A DNA stretch of 43,934 bases. Source: Rhodobiaceae bacterium. GTDB taxonomy: Bacteria > Pseudomonadota > Alphaproteobacteria > Rhizobiales > Tepidamorphaceae. Below, piece by piece: positions 7,751 through 17,215 of the stretch. Made by a program: the position numbers and the translations under genes. The stretch lies in assembly GCA_007118805.1 (NCBI GenBank), contig SKQW01000244.1:1-43934 (forward strand), given 5' to 3'. A model generated the notes under the pieces. It was not told the DNA's origin, made no database searches, and saw only the letters and a list, made by a program, of their open reading frames with translations. The number at the start of each line of letters is the position of its first letter. Position 1 is the first letter of the stretch.

Positions 7751-9904
7751 TCACGCCGCCTTGATCGCGGACAGGAAGGTCTCGACCTTGCCGCGCAACT
7801 CGTCCGACTGCCGGGACAGCTTGGTGGCGGCCTCGAGCACCTGGGTGGAGGCGCCGCCGGTCGATGCCGCCGCCTGGGTCACGCCGGCGATGCTGTCGGC
7901 GACCTGCGTCGTACCGGACGCCGCCTCCTCCACATTGCGGGCGATCTCGTGGGTGGCCGACCCCTGCTCCTCGACCGCCGAGGCGATGGTCGTGGTAATC
8001 TCGTCGATCTCGTTGATGGTCCGGCTTATGCCCTCAATGGCCGTCACCGACACGCCTGTCGCCGACTGAATCTCGCCAACCTGCTGCGTGATTTCGCCGG
8101 TCGCCTTGGCGGTCTGCTCGGCCAGCGACTTCACCTCGGCCGCGACCACCGCGAAGCCTTTTCCGGCCTCACCGGCGCGGGCCGCCTCGATGGTGGCGTT
8201 GAGCGCCAGAAGATTGGTCTGCTCGGCGATTTCGTTGATCAACTGGATGATGTCGCCGATCCGCTGGGCTGCCGTCTCCAGACCATGGACCTGTTCGCTG
8301 GAGTTGCGGGCATCGTTCACTGCGCGGCCGGCAATCTCGGCTGACTGGGCGATTTGGCGGCTGATCTCGGTGACCGAGGACGATAGCTCTTCTGCCGCGC
8401 TGGCCACGGTGCGCACATTGCCGGACGCCTCTTCAGCGGCGGCGGCCACGCTGCCGGCCTGCCGCGAGGTTTCTTCCGCGGTGGCGGTGAGGTCGTTCGC
8501 CGTGGCCTGCATCTCCGCTGCCGCGGCCGACACGGTCTCCAGCACCACACCGACGTCCTGCTCGAACTCCCGCGCCAACTGCTCGACATTCGCGGCGCGT
8601 TCCTGTCGCCGCCGCTGCTCCTCGGCGTTGCGCGTGGAAAGCTCCTCGGCCTTGACCATGTTCTCCTTGAACACCTCGACGGCTTCCGCCATCGCGCCGA
8701 GTTCGTCGCGACGCTCACGAGCCGGGACCTCGGCGGCCAGGTTGCCGCCCGCGAGTTCGCCCATCGCCCCGGTCATGGCGCTCAGCGGACGCGTGATGCC
8801 GCGGGCAACCCACAAGCCGAGCATCGTAACGACCAGAAGCACCGCGAGGCCGATGACCATGGCCACGTTTCGGATGTGGTGAACCGGCGCCATCATCTCC
8901 GCGATATCGACCTCGCCGATGACGGCCCACCGAACTCCCTGGAAGTCGAAGGGCCGGAACACGGACAGGGTTGGCACCCCGCGATGGCCGACGATCTCGG
9001 CGACGCCGGCATTGCCGTCGAGCGCGGCGCGAACCGTGTCGCTGTCCACCGAGGAGGCAAGGATGGTCGCTTCCGATGAAAATCGGGAGTCGCTGCGCAT
9101 CAGCCGGTCCGGCCCGACGAGATAGGTCTCCCCGCTCTCCCCCATCCCCGAGGAGGCCTGCATGACCTGGTTGATGCGCTCGATCGGCATCTGGAAAGCG
9201 AGTACGCCGACGACACGATCATAGCTGATGATCGGCGCGGCGATGAAGCTGGCGGGGGCGCCGTGGCCGGGCCCGTAGCCCGCGTAGTCGGCGAACGCCA
9301 CCTCCCCAGCCCCGGCATCACGCGCCGCGCGGTAGACGTCCGCAAGGCCGCTGCCCTGCCATTCGCCTTCCTCCAGATTGGTGGCGAAATCGGCTTCCTT
9401 CAAGACCGAGTAGAGCACGTCGCCATCCGCTGATATCAGGAACACATCACCGTAGCCACGCGCCTCCATGAGGTCGCGGAACCAAGGGTGATAGGTTTCG
9501 TGGCTGATGCCGTAGGAGCCGGTCCCCTCGGCCGAGTCAAGCAAATGCCGTTGCCCCTCGGGGTGGGGATTGGCGTGGATGAATGCCTCCTGGAGCGCTT
9601 CGCGCGCGTCGCCCTGGGCCTGCAGGCCGCGAAAGCCCGCCCCGAGCACGGTAAGGGCGGTGGCGACCGCATCGTTCGCGGCGGTGACCGTGAGGTCCTC
9701 CCGGATGCTGCCGAGATAGGCCTCAAGGGCCTCCGACCGTGCGTCCACCAACGCGGTATACCGATCCTCCATGGCCGCGCGCATGGCGCCGGCGGCCTGG
9801 TAGTAGCTCATCACGCCGATTGCGACTGTCGCCACGATGGCGGCCGCTGCCACCAGTGCGGGAATCTTCTGCGCAATCGTCATGCCGCCAAGCAGTCGCC
9901 GCAT
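7751..9904 (-). CDS. Methyl-accepting chemotaxis protein with dCache sensor
   Basis: The 717-residue chemoreceptor has a first membrane segment at about 8-30 and a large periplasmic dCache-type sensor (about 35-340, including [18 protein letters not shown] and [16 protein letters not shown]). TM2 lies at about 349-367, HAMP at about 368-420, and the long cytoplasmic coiled coil has its conserved tip at about 558-591 ([20 protein letters not shown]). The tip binds CheA and CheW. There is no CheR/CheB-tethering pentapeptide at the C-terminus (it ends SAIKAA). No other chemotaxis genes are nearby, so it is a stand-alone receptor gene. The ligand cannot be told from the sequence. The region upstream (9905-10078) holds no clear promoter. 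Confidence 0.95.
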   Translation of the reverse strand: MRRLLGGMTIAQKIPALVAAAAIVATVAIGVMSYYQAAGAMRAAMEDRYTALVDARSEALEAYLGSIREDLTVTAANDAVATALTVLGAGFRGLQAQGDAREALQEAFIHANPHPEGQRHLLDSAEGTGSYGISHETYHPWFRDLMEARGYGDVFLISADGDVLYSVLKEADFATNLEEGEWQGSGLADVYRAARDAGAGEVAFADYAGYGPGHGAPASFIAAPIISYDRVVGVLAFQMPIERINQVMQASSGMGESGETYLVGPDRLMRSDSRFSSEATILASSVDSDTVRAALDGNAGVAEIVGHRGVPTLSVFRPFDFQGVRWAVIGEVDIAEMMAPVHHIRNVAMVIGLAVLLVVTMLGLWVARGITRPLSAMTGAMGELAGGNLAAEVPARERRDELGAMAEAVEVFKENMVKAEELSTRNAEEQRRRQERAANVEQLAREFEQDVGVVLETVSAAAAEMQATANDLTATAEETSRQAGSVAAAAEEASGNVRTVASAAEELSSSVTEISRQIAQSAEIAGRAVNDARNSSEQVHGLETAAQRIGDIIQLINEIAEQTNLLALNATIEAARAGEAGKGFAVVAAEVKSLAEQTAKATGEITQQVGEIQSATGVSVTAIEGISRTINEIDEITTTIASAVEEQGSATHEIARNVEEAASGTTQVADSIAGVTQAAASTGGASTQVLEAATKLSRQSDELRGKVETFLSAIKAA

Positions 9905-10078
9905 GATTTCCCCCCAAAACTGCCAATGGCCGCGCCTGTATGTGCTGTGCCATGCATTGCCCCTGGCAACACGGTTAACCGAAGGAGGCTTAAGAAATCT
10001 TTCCCTTGCGTCGGATATGCCCGCAACGGCAATCCACGCTCACTCAGTGCGCGAAGTGGACCGTGAATGCGCCCGGCC

Positions 10079-10933
10079 TCAGCGTATGCCCGCGCGCAGG
10101 AAGGCCTGCAGGAACTGGCGCTGGAAGATCAGGAAGGCGACCAGAAGCGGGGCGATGCTCATCAGCGTCGCCGCGCTTATAACGGCGATGTTCACACCGC
10201 TTTCCGGCGCCGCGAACAGCGACAGGCCCACGGTCAGCGGCCGGGTCGTGGTCGAGTTCGTGACCACCAGCGGCCACAGGAAGTTGTTCCAGTGGGTGGC
10301 GACGGAGACCAGCGCATAGGCCAGATAGACCGGCTTGGCGGCCGGGATGTAGACGCGCCACAAGACGCCGAGCCATCCGCAGCCCTCGACCCGCGCGGCC
10401 TCCTCCAGCTCCTTGGGCACCTGCTTGAAGGCCTGGCGCAGGAGGAAGATGCCGAAGGCGCTCGCCATATAGGGCGCGCCAATGCCGAGGATGGTGTCGA
10501 ACAGGCCGAGCCGGGAGACGATCACATAGTTCTCGACGATCAGCACCTCGGGCAGGATGAAGAGCTGGAGCAGCACCAGGTAGAACAGCACCTCGCGGCC
10601 CGGGAAGGCAAAGCGCGCGAAGGCGTAGCCTGCCAGCGTGCACAGGACGAGCTGGCCGGCGAGGATCGTCGTCACCAGCATCATCGTGTTGAAGAAGTAG
10701 CGCAGCCATGGCGCGGCCACCCAGGCGGCGGCGAAGTTGTCCAGCGTCCAGGGCGCCGTGATGTCGAAGGCCAGCGCATCGCGCGGGCTGTGAAACGCGG
10801 CCCATGCGGCGAAGACGAGCGGCGCGATCCAGATGAGGGCCAGCGTCCAGGCGCCGAGCGCATCGAGCGACGGCAGGCCAAGGCGCGGCAGGCGCAGGCC
10901 GGTGGCCGGCAGGGTTTCGGCGCGCGCACTCAT
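10079..10933 (-). CDS. ugpE: ABC sugar/glycerol-phosphate permease, UgpE/MalG-like
   Basis: This is a 284-residue inner-membrane permease with about six hydrophobic segments. Its cytoplasmic EAA loop contains ELEEAARVEGCGWLGVLWRV, the contact site for the ATPase. The length matches UgpE (about 281). The ATG at 10933 overlaps the TGA of the preceding permease gene (ATGA) and has no good Shine-Dalgarno of its own, so translational coupling is likely. An in-frame extension further upstream is only the shadow of the neighbouring gene. It is the last gene of the operon; an imperfect hairpin at about 10034-10061 lies beyond its stop. Confidence 0.88.
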   Translation of the reverse strand: MSARAETLPATGLRLPRLGLPSLDALGAWTLALIWIAPLVFAAWAAFHSPRDALAFDITAPWTLDNFAAAWVAAPWLRYFFNTMMLVTTILAGQLVLCTLAGYAFARFAFPGREVLFYLVLLQLFILPEVLIVENYVIVSRLGLFDTILGIGAPYMASAFGIFLLRQAFKQVPKELEEAARVEGCGWLGVLWRVYIPAAKPVYLAYALVSVATHWNNFLWPLVVTNSTTTRPLTVGLSLFAAPESGVNIAVISAATLMSIAPLLVAFLIFQRQFLQAFLRAGIR

Positions 10934-11823
10934 CGGTAGTGAATCCGTTTTTCGAGGCCGCGGAACTGGAACACGGCGACGAGCCCGAGAACCGCCAGCA
11001 CCATCACTGTAAGCGCCGCGGCCGTCGGCCGGTCGAAATAGCTGAACGCGGTTTCCCAGATCCAGTAGAGCAGGAGCTTGGAGGCGTTGTTCGGTCCGCC
11101 CTTGGTCAGGATGAACAGGTGGTCGATCAGCTTCACCGAGTTGATCATCGCGTTGATCATCACGAACAGCGTCGTCGGCATCAGGAGCGGCAGGACGATG
11201 CGCCGCGTATAGGTCCAGCGGCTGGCCCCCTCGATCACCGCCGCCTCGCGCAGGTCGGGCGGTATCGTCTGCAGTGCGGCCAGATAGAAAATCATGAAGA
11301 AGCCGGCTTCCTTCCATATCGTCACGATGATGATCGCCCACAGCGCGGTTTCCGGCTGGCCGAGCCAGTTGGTGGCGCCAATGCCGAACAGGCCGGCGAT
11401 GCGGTCGATCAAACCGATGCTGGGGGTATAGAAGAACAGCCAGAGATTGGCCGCCGCGATCATCGGCAGCATGGTCGGCGTGAAATAGGCCGCGCGGATG
11501 AAGCCTCGGCCGGGCAGATGCCCGTTCGCCCACAGCGCCATGCCGAGCGCGATGACGATCGACACCGGGATCGTGACCCCGGCATAGATCAGATTGTTGG
11601 TGGCAACCTGCCAGAACACAGGGTCGTCGAACAGATACTGATAGTTCTCGGCGCCGATGAACTCCGCCGGCCGGCGCGCCGTGCCGCGCGAGAACAGGCT
11701 CTGCCAGACGGTGGTCACCGTCGGCAGGAAGGCGAAGGTGGTCAACAGGATCAGGGCCGGTGCGAGCAGCATCCAGCCATAGAGCGCCATGCGCCGACGG
11801 TCGAGGCTGTCAGTGTCGGACAT
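10930..11823 (-). CDS. ugpA: ABC sugar/glycerol-phosphate permease, UgpA/MalF-like
   Basis: The 297-residue membrane permease has a first hydrophobic segment at about 13-33 (GWMLLAPALILLTTFAFLP) and five more. Its EAA loop is DLREAAVIEGASRWTYTRRI. The size matches UgpA (295). It forms the heterodimeric channel with the next gene's product. It follows ugpB after a 60-base gap that holds a strong hairpin, and it overlaps ugpE by four bases. A substrate of the glycerol-3-phosphate class is inferred from the relatedness of the whole set and not from residues in this subunit. Confidence 0.88.
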   Translation of the reverse strand: MSDTDSLDRRRMALYGWMLLAPALILLTTFAFLPTVTTVWQSLFSRGTARRPAEFIGAENYQYLFDDPVFWQVATNNLIYAGVTIPVSIVIALGMALWANGHLPGRGFIRAAYFTPTMLPMIAAANLWLFFYTPSIGLIDRIAGLFGIGATNWLGQPETALWAIIIVTIWKEAGFFMIFYLAALQTIPPDLREAAVIEGASRWTYTRRIVLPLLMPTTLFVMINAMINSVKLIDHLFILTKGGPNNASKLLLYWIWETAFSYFDRPTAAALTVMVLAVLGLVAVFQFRGLEKRIHYR

Positions 11824-11847
11824 TAGCGGCCTGCCCTGCCGGGTCGG

Positions 11848-11869
11848 GGCGGGCGCAAAGGCGCCCGCC
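11848..11869 (-). promoter_or_regulatory. Intercistronic hairpin between ugpB and ugpA
   Basis: In the transcript (read leftward) GGCGGGCGC, loop CTTT and GCGCCCGCC form a perfect nine-pair stem in the 60-base gap after the binding-protein gene. No U-run follows. In the malE-malF operon and other binding-protein operons, such hairpins protect the upstream message from 3' decay; the same role is inferred here. Confidence 0.6.
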
Positions 11870-11883
11870 TCCGGGTTTCAACG

Positions 11884-13149
11884 TCAACGATAGGGGCGCA
11901 GCAGCCGGTCGGCGGTCGCCTGGGCGGCACTCAGCGCCTCCTCGGGCGTCTGGCTGCCGGTTAGCGCCGCCTGCACCGCGTTACTCAGCGCCTCGCGCAC
12001 GCGGCCTGTCTCGTAGGTCGACAGCTCGGCCACCGCGTATTCGAGCTGGTCGCGCGCCACGAGCGCTGGCGGGAATTCCTCAGCGTAAGCTTGCAGAGAC
12101 TCGGTCTCGTAGGAGGCCGGCGAGATCCCGACATAGCCGGTGGCGATCGACCATTCAGCCGCCCGCTCCGGGTCGGTCATATACTTGATGAGCTCGACCG
12201 CGGCCCGTTGCTCTTCATCGCTGGCGCCCTGGAAGAGGTAGAAGTTGCCGCCCCCGGTCGGCGAGCCGGGCCGCTCATTGGCCGGCAGCATGGCAACGCC
12301 GAACTCGAAGTCGGCCTCGTTGCGCACCGCCGTAAGATTGCCGGTGGTGTGCCACATCATCGCCGTCTGACCCTGCACGAAGGCCTGGCGCAGGGTGCCC
12401 CACTCGATGGTGCCCTCCGGCATCACGTCGTGCTCGACCGACAGCGAGCGCCAGTATTCGAGCGCCTCGATGACCGCCGGATCGTCGAAATAGGTCTCGG
12501 TGCCGTCCTCGCTCATCAGCTCGATGCCGTTCTGGATGGCGAAGGCCTGGAACATCCAGTAGGGGTAGCCCGTCGAGGGCACCATGATCCCGTAGCGGTC
12601 GTCGGTGCGCAGCGCCTTGGCCACCTCGACCATCTCGTCCCAGGTCGTCGGCGGGGAGTCGGGGTCGAGGCCGGCCTCCTCGAACATGTCCTTGTTGTAG
12701 TAGAGCACGATGGTCGAGCGCTGGAACGGCACGCCCCAGACTTGGCCGTCGACTACCCCATTGGCCATCAGCGCGGGGTAGAAGCTGTCCAGCCACGCCC
12801 GGTCCTCGTCGGTGTCCACCACGTCGTCGAACGGAATGATGAGATCCATCTCCAGCAATTCGTAGACGTCGATGGAGAACAGCACGGAGAGCTGCGCCGG
12901 ATCGCCGGATTGGATAGCGGAGATCGCCCGCACCCGCGTCTCGTCGTAATTGCCGGCATAGATTGCGTTGACCGTGACGTCCGGGTTCTCCGCCTCGAAG
13001 CCGGCGATCAGATCGTCGACCACCTCGGTCAGCGGTCCGCCGACGGCGATCGGATAATACATCGTCAGTTCGACCTCCGCGGCCGCCGGCACGCTCGCCC
13101 CGGCGATCACGGCGGCGGCACAGGCCGCCTTCAGGAATTGCTTGGTCAT
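11884..13149 (-). CDS. ugpB: Extracellular solute-binding protein, UgpB-like
   Basis: The 421-residue protein has a Sec signal peptide (MTKQFLKAACAAAVIAGASV, cleavage near AAA-EVEL) and a family 1 solute-binding fold. Stretches such as GNYDETRVRAISAIQSGDP, VPFQRSTIVLYYNKDMFEEA and GLDPDSPPTTWDEM resemble E. coli UgpB, the periplasmic glycerol-3-phosphate receptor. GGGAGGAG precedes the ATG. The gene sits between the ATPase and the permeases. Other substrates of this cluster (sugars, sugar alcohols, glycerophosphodiesters) remain possible because ligand residues cannot be checked here. Confidence 0.87.
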   Translation of the reverse strand: MTKQFLKAACAAAVIAGASVPAAAEVELTMYYPIAVGGPLTEVVDDLIAGFEAENPDVTVNAIYAGNYDETRVRAISAIQSGDPAQLSVLFSIDVYELLEMDLIIPFDDVVDTDEDRAWLDSFYPALMANGVVDGQVWGVPFQRSTIVLYYNKDMFEEAGLDPDSPPTTWDEMVEVAKALRTDDRYGIMVPSTGYPYWMFQAFAIQNGIELMSEDGTETYFDDPAVIEALEYWRSLSVEHDVMPEGTIEWGTLRQAFVQGQTAMMWHTTGNLTAVRNEADFEFGVAMLPANERPGSPTGGGNFYLFQGASDEEQRAAVELIKYMTDPERAAEWSIATGYVGISPASYETESLQAYAEEFPPALVARDQLEYAVAELSTYETGRVREALSNAVQAALTGSQTPEEALSAAQATADRLLRPYR

Positions 13150-13183
13150 CGTTCTGCTCCTCCCACTCGTTGCATGACCAACC

Positions 13184-14296
13184 TCACATCGAGGCCAACC
13201 GTCCGGCGGCGTGGGTTACGTTCCGCCGGTCGTCCGTTTCGCCGGCACCGCCGCCGGCCGAATTGATGCGCCGCCCGCTGACGGCGTCGAAAAGATGGGC
13301 GTGCTCGGGATCCCAGCCCACGCCAACAGTCTCGCCTGCGGCAAACTCGGCCACGCCGGGGATCCGGGCGATCACCGGCGTACCCCCGCAATCGAGATAG
13401 ACCAGGGTCTCGGCGCCGAGGAATTCGTAGTTCTCGACTATTGCAGGAAGATGACGGCTGTCGGCCGGGCCGATGACGAGATGCTCGGGCCGCACGCCGA
13501 CGCGGCCGACCGGCGCGCCCTGGCCGCTGGGCCGCAGGCTGTCCGGCAGGGCGTCGACGGCCATCAGGCTCATCGGCGGACTGCCGACGAAGGTGGCGGC
13601 AAAGGCGGTGGCCGGCGCCTGATAGAGCTCGGCCGGGCTGCCGACCTGTTCGATGCGCCCGTCCTTGAGAAGCACGATGCGGTCGGCCATGCCCATGGCC
13701 TCGGTCTGATCGTGGGTCACATAGACCACCGTCATGCCGAGGCTGCGCTGCAGCGAGCGGATGTCCTGGCGCACCGAGTGCCTGAGCTTGGCGTCGAGAT
13801 TGGACAGCGGTTCGTCCATCATGCACAGCGGATGGCCAGCGACGATTGCACGAGCGAGCGCCACGCGCTGACGCTGCCCGCCCGACAGCTCGGAGGGCCG
13901 CCGCGCTTCGAGGCCTTCCAGGCCGGTCAGGTGCAGCGCCTCGGCCAGCCGCTCCCGGCGCTGCGCCTTGGGAATCCGGCGCACCTTGAGCCCGAAGATG
14001 ATGTTCTCGGCGACGTCGAGATGCGGGAACAGGGCATAGGATTGGAACACCATGGACAGGCCGCGCTGGGCGGGCGGCAAGCCGGTGACGTCCTTGCCGT
14101 CGATCCAGATCCGACCGGCACTCGGCGACTCGAGGCCGGCGATGAGCCGCAGCGTCGTCGACTTGCCGCAGCCGGACGGCCCGAGCAGGACCACGAACTC
14201 GCCGCGCTCGACCTCCAGGTCGACATGCTCGACGCCGACGCTGTCGCCCCATCGCTTGGCGACACCTTCCAGTCGGATGAAGCTGTCATTGGGCAT
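13184..14296 (-). CDS. ugpC: ABC transporter ATPase, UgpC/MalK-like
   Basis: The 370-residue ATPase has Walker A GPSGCGKST (about 39-47), Q-loop FQSYALFPH, signature ELSGGQRQR, Walker B LCMMDEPLSNLD and the H-loop YVTHDQTEAM. A C-terminal TOBE/regulatory region (about 240-360, including VGVRPEHLVIG) follows, as in UgpC and MalK. GAGGAGGAGG lies just before the ATG. The start lies 11 bases inside the end of the regulator gene, so the two are co-translated. It would energise the UgpAE channel at the inner face of the membrane. Confidence 0.92.
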   Translation of the reverse strand: MPNDSFIRLEGVAKRWGDSVGVEHVDLEVERGEFVVLLGPSGCGKSTTLRLIAGLESPSAGRIWIDGKDVTGLPPAQRGLSMVFQSYALFPHLDVAENIIFGLKVRRIPKAQRRERLAEALHLTGLEGLEARRPSELSGGQRQRVALARAIVAGHPLCMMDEPLSNLDAKLRHSVRQDIRSLQRSLGMTVVYVTHDQTEAMGMADRIVLLKDGRIEQVGSPAELYQAPATAFAATFVGSPPMSLMAVDALPDSLRPSGQGAPVGRVGVRPEHLVIGPADSRHLPAIVENYEFLGAETLVYLDCGGTPVIARIPGVAEFAAGETVGVGWDPEHAHLFDAVSGRRINSAGGGAGETDDRRNVTHAAGRLASM

Positions 14297-15071
14297 CGAT
14301 CGCCTCCTCCTCGCTGGCGACGACCAGTTTCACCTCCCCGGCCGCGACCATTTCGGCCAGCCCCGGCCGCGGCATGTCGTCAACGACCACCACGTCCACG
14401 TCCCCGAGACGGCCGCCCTGCGCCGGCGCAGTCCGGTCAAACTTGGTGACATCGACGGCCAGTACCGAGACGCGGCAGCTCTCCCGGATCGCCACGCGCG
14501 CAGCGACCTCGGCGTGGTCGAAGTCGAGCAGCGTGCCGTCGCGATCGATCCCGCCCACGCCGAACAGGCCGAAATCGGCCCGGAAGCTGCGGAACATTTC
14601 GTCCACCTCGGGCCCCAGCAGGTCGCGATCGGGCAGACGCAACGTGCCGCCGGGGATCACCACCCGGTTCGACCGGTTGGCGCTCAGCGCCATCGCGGCG
14701 TTGAGATTGTTGGTGACCACGGTCAGATCGTCATGGCCCTGCAGGGCAACGGCCACCTGTTCCAGCGTGCTGCCGATGCCGATGAGGACCGAGGCATGAT
14801 TGGGGATCAGCGCGGCGACAGCCTCGCCGACCCGCTGCTTGGCGCCGATATTGGTGATGCGGCGGCTGTCATAGGGCGAATTGGTCAATGGCTGGAGCAG
14901 CTCGGCGCCGCCATGCCGGCGCCTGAGGATATTGGCGTCGCAAAGCTGATTCACGTCGCGCCGGATGGTTTGGGGGGTGACCGTGAAATGCACGGCGAGC
15001 GCATCGATGGTCAGGAATCCGTTGCCGCGGATGAGTGCAACGATCTCGCTTTGCCGCTCGGTTATGTTCAT
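14286..15071 (-). CDS. DeoR/GlpR-family transcriptional regulator
   Basis: From the ATG at 15071 the protein has 261 residues (GlpR 252). The N-terminal helix-turn-helix reads TVTPQTIRRDVNQL, followed by LRRRHGGAEL; E. coli GlpR has the same SPQTIRRD-type recognition helix. The C-terminal DeoRC sugar-phosphate sensor domain includes LIGIGSTLEQVA, LTVVTNNLNAAMAL and FGLFGVGGID. Two longer in-frame starts (15092 and 15110) exist. It leads the ugpCBAE operon and is very probably its local repressor, responding to a phosphorylated ligand. Two TTTCA(G/C)ATG boxes lie at and just upstream of its start. Confidence 0.9.
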   Translation of the reverse strand: MNITERQSEIVALIRGNGFLTIDALAVHFTVTPQTIRRDVNQLCDANILRRRHGGAELLQPLTNSPYDSRRITNIGAKQRVGEAVAALIPNHASVLIGIGSTLEQVAVALQGHDDLTVVTNNLNAAMALSANRSNRVVIPGGTLRLPDRDLLGPEVDEMFRSFRADFGLFGVGGIDRDGTLLDFDHAEVAARVAIRESCRVSVLAVDVTKFDRTAPAQGGRLGDVDVVVVDDMPRPGLAEMVAAGEVKLVVASEEEAIDAQ

Positions 15072-15098
15072 GTGAAAGCTGCTCAAGCGCATCTGAAA
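15069..15098 (-). promoter_or_regulatory. Direct-repeat operator candidate for the DeoR-type regulator
   Basis: On the leftward strand TTTCAGATG (15098-15090) and TTTCACATG (15077-15069) differ at one base and start exactly 21 bp apart, two helical turns. The second ends in the regulator's own start codon. Such phased direct repeats suit autorepression by a DeoR-type oligomer; this is inferred. Confidence 0.45.
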
Positions 15099-15111
15099 TG
15101 CAAACCGCACC

Positions 15112-15138
15112 GTATTACGCGCGAATATCGAAGGTCAA
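15112..15138 (-). promoter_or_regulatory. Possible promoter of the regulator-ugp operon
   Basis: Leftward TTGACC (15138-15133) and TAATAC (15117-15112) are 15 bases apart. They would start transcription just before the two TTTCA boxes. The -35 is good; the -10 is poor. Confidence 0.35.
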
Positions 15139-15329
15139 TGACAAGCGTATGACGCGGCCGAAGCCACCGTCCCGCGACAGCGGCTCCGGACAAGATGGCC
15201 GCCGGGCCAGGCCCTCTCGCCGGAAGCCGGCCACGTAATGCGGCTTCAACCGGGCCGCCTCGTGCTGTAAGGCATGGGTGCGAAGGGGCTGCCGCGGGCG
15301 CAGCCTCGGGGGGTAAGAGCTGCGGGCTT

Positions 15330-15875
15330 ATGCGGCGCATCCTGGTGCTTGTCGATCGCGGGATCGGCCTCGTCTGCTGGGCGGGGCTGGCGGTTTCGGC
15401 CGCGACCCTGCTGACGTCCTTTGCTCTCGTGGCCTATTCGGTGGCCATGCGCTACCTGCTGGGTCGGCCCGTTCCGTGGGTCGACGAACTGGTCGGCTAC
15501 CTGCTTGTCGGCCTCGTCATGCTCGCCGCCGCCGATGCCATGCGCCGCGGCGAGCATATCGCGGTCGACCTGATCACCGACCGCCTCCCGACCGCCGCCC
15601 AGCGCGTCATGACGGTAGTGGCGCTGGTTTCGGTCGCGTTCTGCGGCATCGTCCTCGTCGTGGCCGGGCTGGAGACGGCCGCCTTCACCAAGCTGCTGGG
15701 CATCCGCTCCATGGGGCACCTCAACGTGCCGATGCACATCCCGCAGCTCCTGATCCCGGTCGGCGGCGGCCTTCTGGCACTGGCCGCCGCGGGCGGGCTG
15801 CTGCGCTTGGCGCTCGGCTTGGCGCCCCAGACCGAAGCGAAACGCGAGGACCCGGCGACGGAGGAGGTTACGTGA
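15330..15875 (+). CDS. dctQ: TRAP transporter small permease (DctQ family)
   Basis: The 181-residue membrane protein has four hydrophobic segments (about 15-40, 50-70, 90-112, 132-158). It carries the family's WVDELVGYLLVGLVMLAAAD and RRGEHIAVDL stretches. It would be the small subunit of a sodium-coupled tripartite TRAP importer. The ATG at 15330 is chosen from the protein alignment; the Shine-Dalgarno is poor and a hairpin (15285-15292 with 15300-15307) lies just upstream. Its end overlaps the next gene by four bases (GTGA). The periplasmic DctP partner is not adjacent in either direction. Confidence 0.88.
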   Translation: MRRILVLVDRGIGLVCWAGLAVSAATLLTSFALVAYSVAMRYLLGRPVPWVDELVGYLLVGLVMLAAADAMRRGEHIAVDLITDRLPTAAQRVMTVVALVSVAFCGIVLVVAGLETAAFTKLLGIRSMGHLNVPMHIPQLLIPVGGGLLALAAAGGLLRLALGLAPQTEAKREDPATEEVT

Positions 15876-17158
15876 CCTTCTTCCTCATTCTCGCCGTCCT
15901 CATCCTCGTCCTGCTCACCGGCATTCCGGTCTTTGCTGGCCTCGGCATCGTTGGCGGCGCGCTTAGCTACTATTTCGAGGGCGGCTTCGGCGCGCTCGGC
16001 GAGATCATCTTCGGCAAGCTGAACATCTATCTCTTGGTCGCCATCCCGCTATTCACGCTGATGGCGCATTTCATGATCCGCGGTAAGGTTGTCGACGAGC
16101 TCTACGGCACCGCCTACACCCTGCTTCGGCATCTTCCCGGCGGAATTGGCGTGGCCACGGTCGCCGCCTGCACGATTTTCTCGGCGATCTCGGGCTCGTC
16201 GGTCGCCACAGCGCTCACCATCGGCGCCGTCGCCATCCCCCAGATGATCCGCTACGGCTACTCGCCCCGGGTGGCCTATGGCGTCGTCGGCGGCGGCGCG
16301 ACGCTCGGCATCCTCATTCCCCCGTCCGGCCCGATGGTGCTTTACGCCGTGGTGGCCGAGGCCTCCATCGGGCGGCTGTTCATCGCCGGGGTCGTGCCGG
16401 GCCTGATGATGGCTACCCTGTTCGCCATCTTCTGCGTCGTTTACGACCTCGTTGCGCAGCGCGGCATCGAGCGCCCGCCGCGCGCCAGCCTGCACGAGAT
16501 GGCCTGCGCCCTGTGGCGCTCGATCTGGGCGCTCCTGCTGCCCGTCTTCGTGCTGGGCGGCATGTATCTCGGCGTCTTTACGGCCACCGAGGCCGCCGGC
16601 GCCGGTGCCCTCGCCGCCCTCATGGTCGCCGTCCTTGTCTATCGCAGTCTTGGCCTCAGGGATATCTGGCAATCGGCGATGGACGCTTCGCGCACCTCGG
16701 CCATGATCTTCATGATCCTCGCCGGGGCGGCCGTCTTCAGCCATGTGCTGACCCTGATGCGGGTGCCCCAACAGCTCGTCGTGCTGGTCACCGAGCTCGG
16801 CCTGACCCAGATGGAGTTCCTGCTTGCCCTCATGGTGGTCATCCTCGTCCTCGGCATGTTCCTTGAGACGATCTCGATCATCCTGATCACCACGCCGGTG
16901 GTGCTCCCGATCCTCGCCGCACTCGACATCGACCCGATCTGGTACGGGGTGCTGTTGATGATCAATCTGGAGCTTGCGCTCATCACCCCGCCGATCGGAC
17001 TCAACCTGTTCACCATCAAGGCGATCACCCGCGCCCCCATCGTCGAGATCATGCGCGGGATCGTGCCCTACGCGCTGCTGCTCCTCGTCGGGCTCTTGTT
17101 GATTATGGTCTTCCCGCCGATCGCCACCTGGCTGCCCCAGACCATGACGGGCCGCTGA
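15872..17158 (+). CDS. dctM: TRAP transporter large permease (DctM family)
   Basis: The 428-residue protein, with about twelve hydrophobic segments, is the substrate-translocating DctM subunit. Typical stretches are LLTGIPVFAGLGIVGG at the start, FSAISGSSVATALTIGAVAI, GATLGILIPPSGPMVLYAVV and ITPPIGLNLFTIKAI near the end. GTG is the start: GAGGAGG lies five bases before it, and the GTG overlaps the dctQ stop. The pair forms one transcription unit. The substrate (often a C4-dicarboxylate, keto acid or sugar acid) is unknown, since the binding protein that defines it is not in the window. Confidence 0.93.
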   Translation: MTFFLILAVLILVLLTGIPVFAGLGIVGGALSYYFEGGFGALGEIIFGKLNIYLLVAIPLFTLMAHFMIRGKVVDELYGTAYTLLRHLPGGIGVATVAACTIFSAISGSSVATALTIGAVAIPQMIRYGYSPRVAYGVVGGGATLGILIPPSGPMVLYAVVAEASIGRLFIAGVVPGLMMATLFAIFCVVYDLVAQRGIERPPRASLHEMACALWRSIWALLLPVFVLGGMYLGVFTATEAAGAGALAALMVAVLVYRSLGLRDIWQSAMDASRTSAMIFMILAGAAVFSHVLTLMRVPQQLVVLVTELGLTQMEFLLALMVVILVLGMFLETISIILITTPVVLPILAALDIDPIWYGVLLMINLELALITPPIGLNLFTIKAITRAPIVEIMRGIVPYALLLLVGLLLIMVFPPIATWLPQTMTGR

Positions 17159-17215
17159 ACGCGACGTTCCCAGGCGGGTCGGCCAGCCTCGTCGCGTTGC
17201 CGGCCCCTCGGCCAT

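Noticed and set aside
9905-10078. A sigma-54-type promoter (TGGCAC) upstream of the chemoreceptor gene
   Set aside because: The matching TTGC -12 element is absent at the required spacing.
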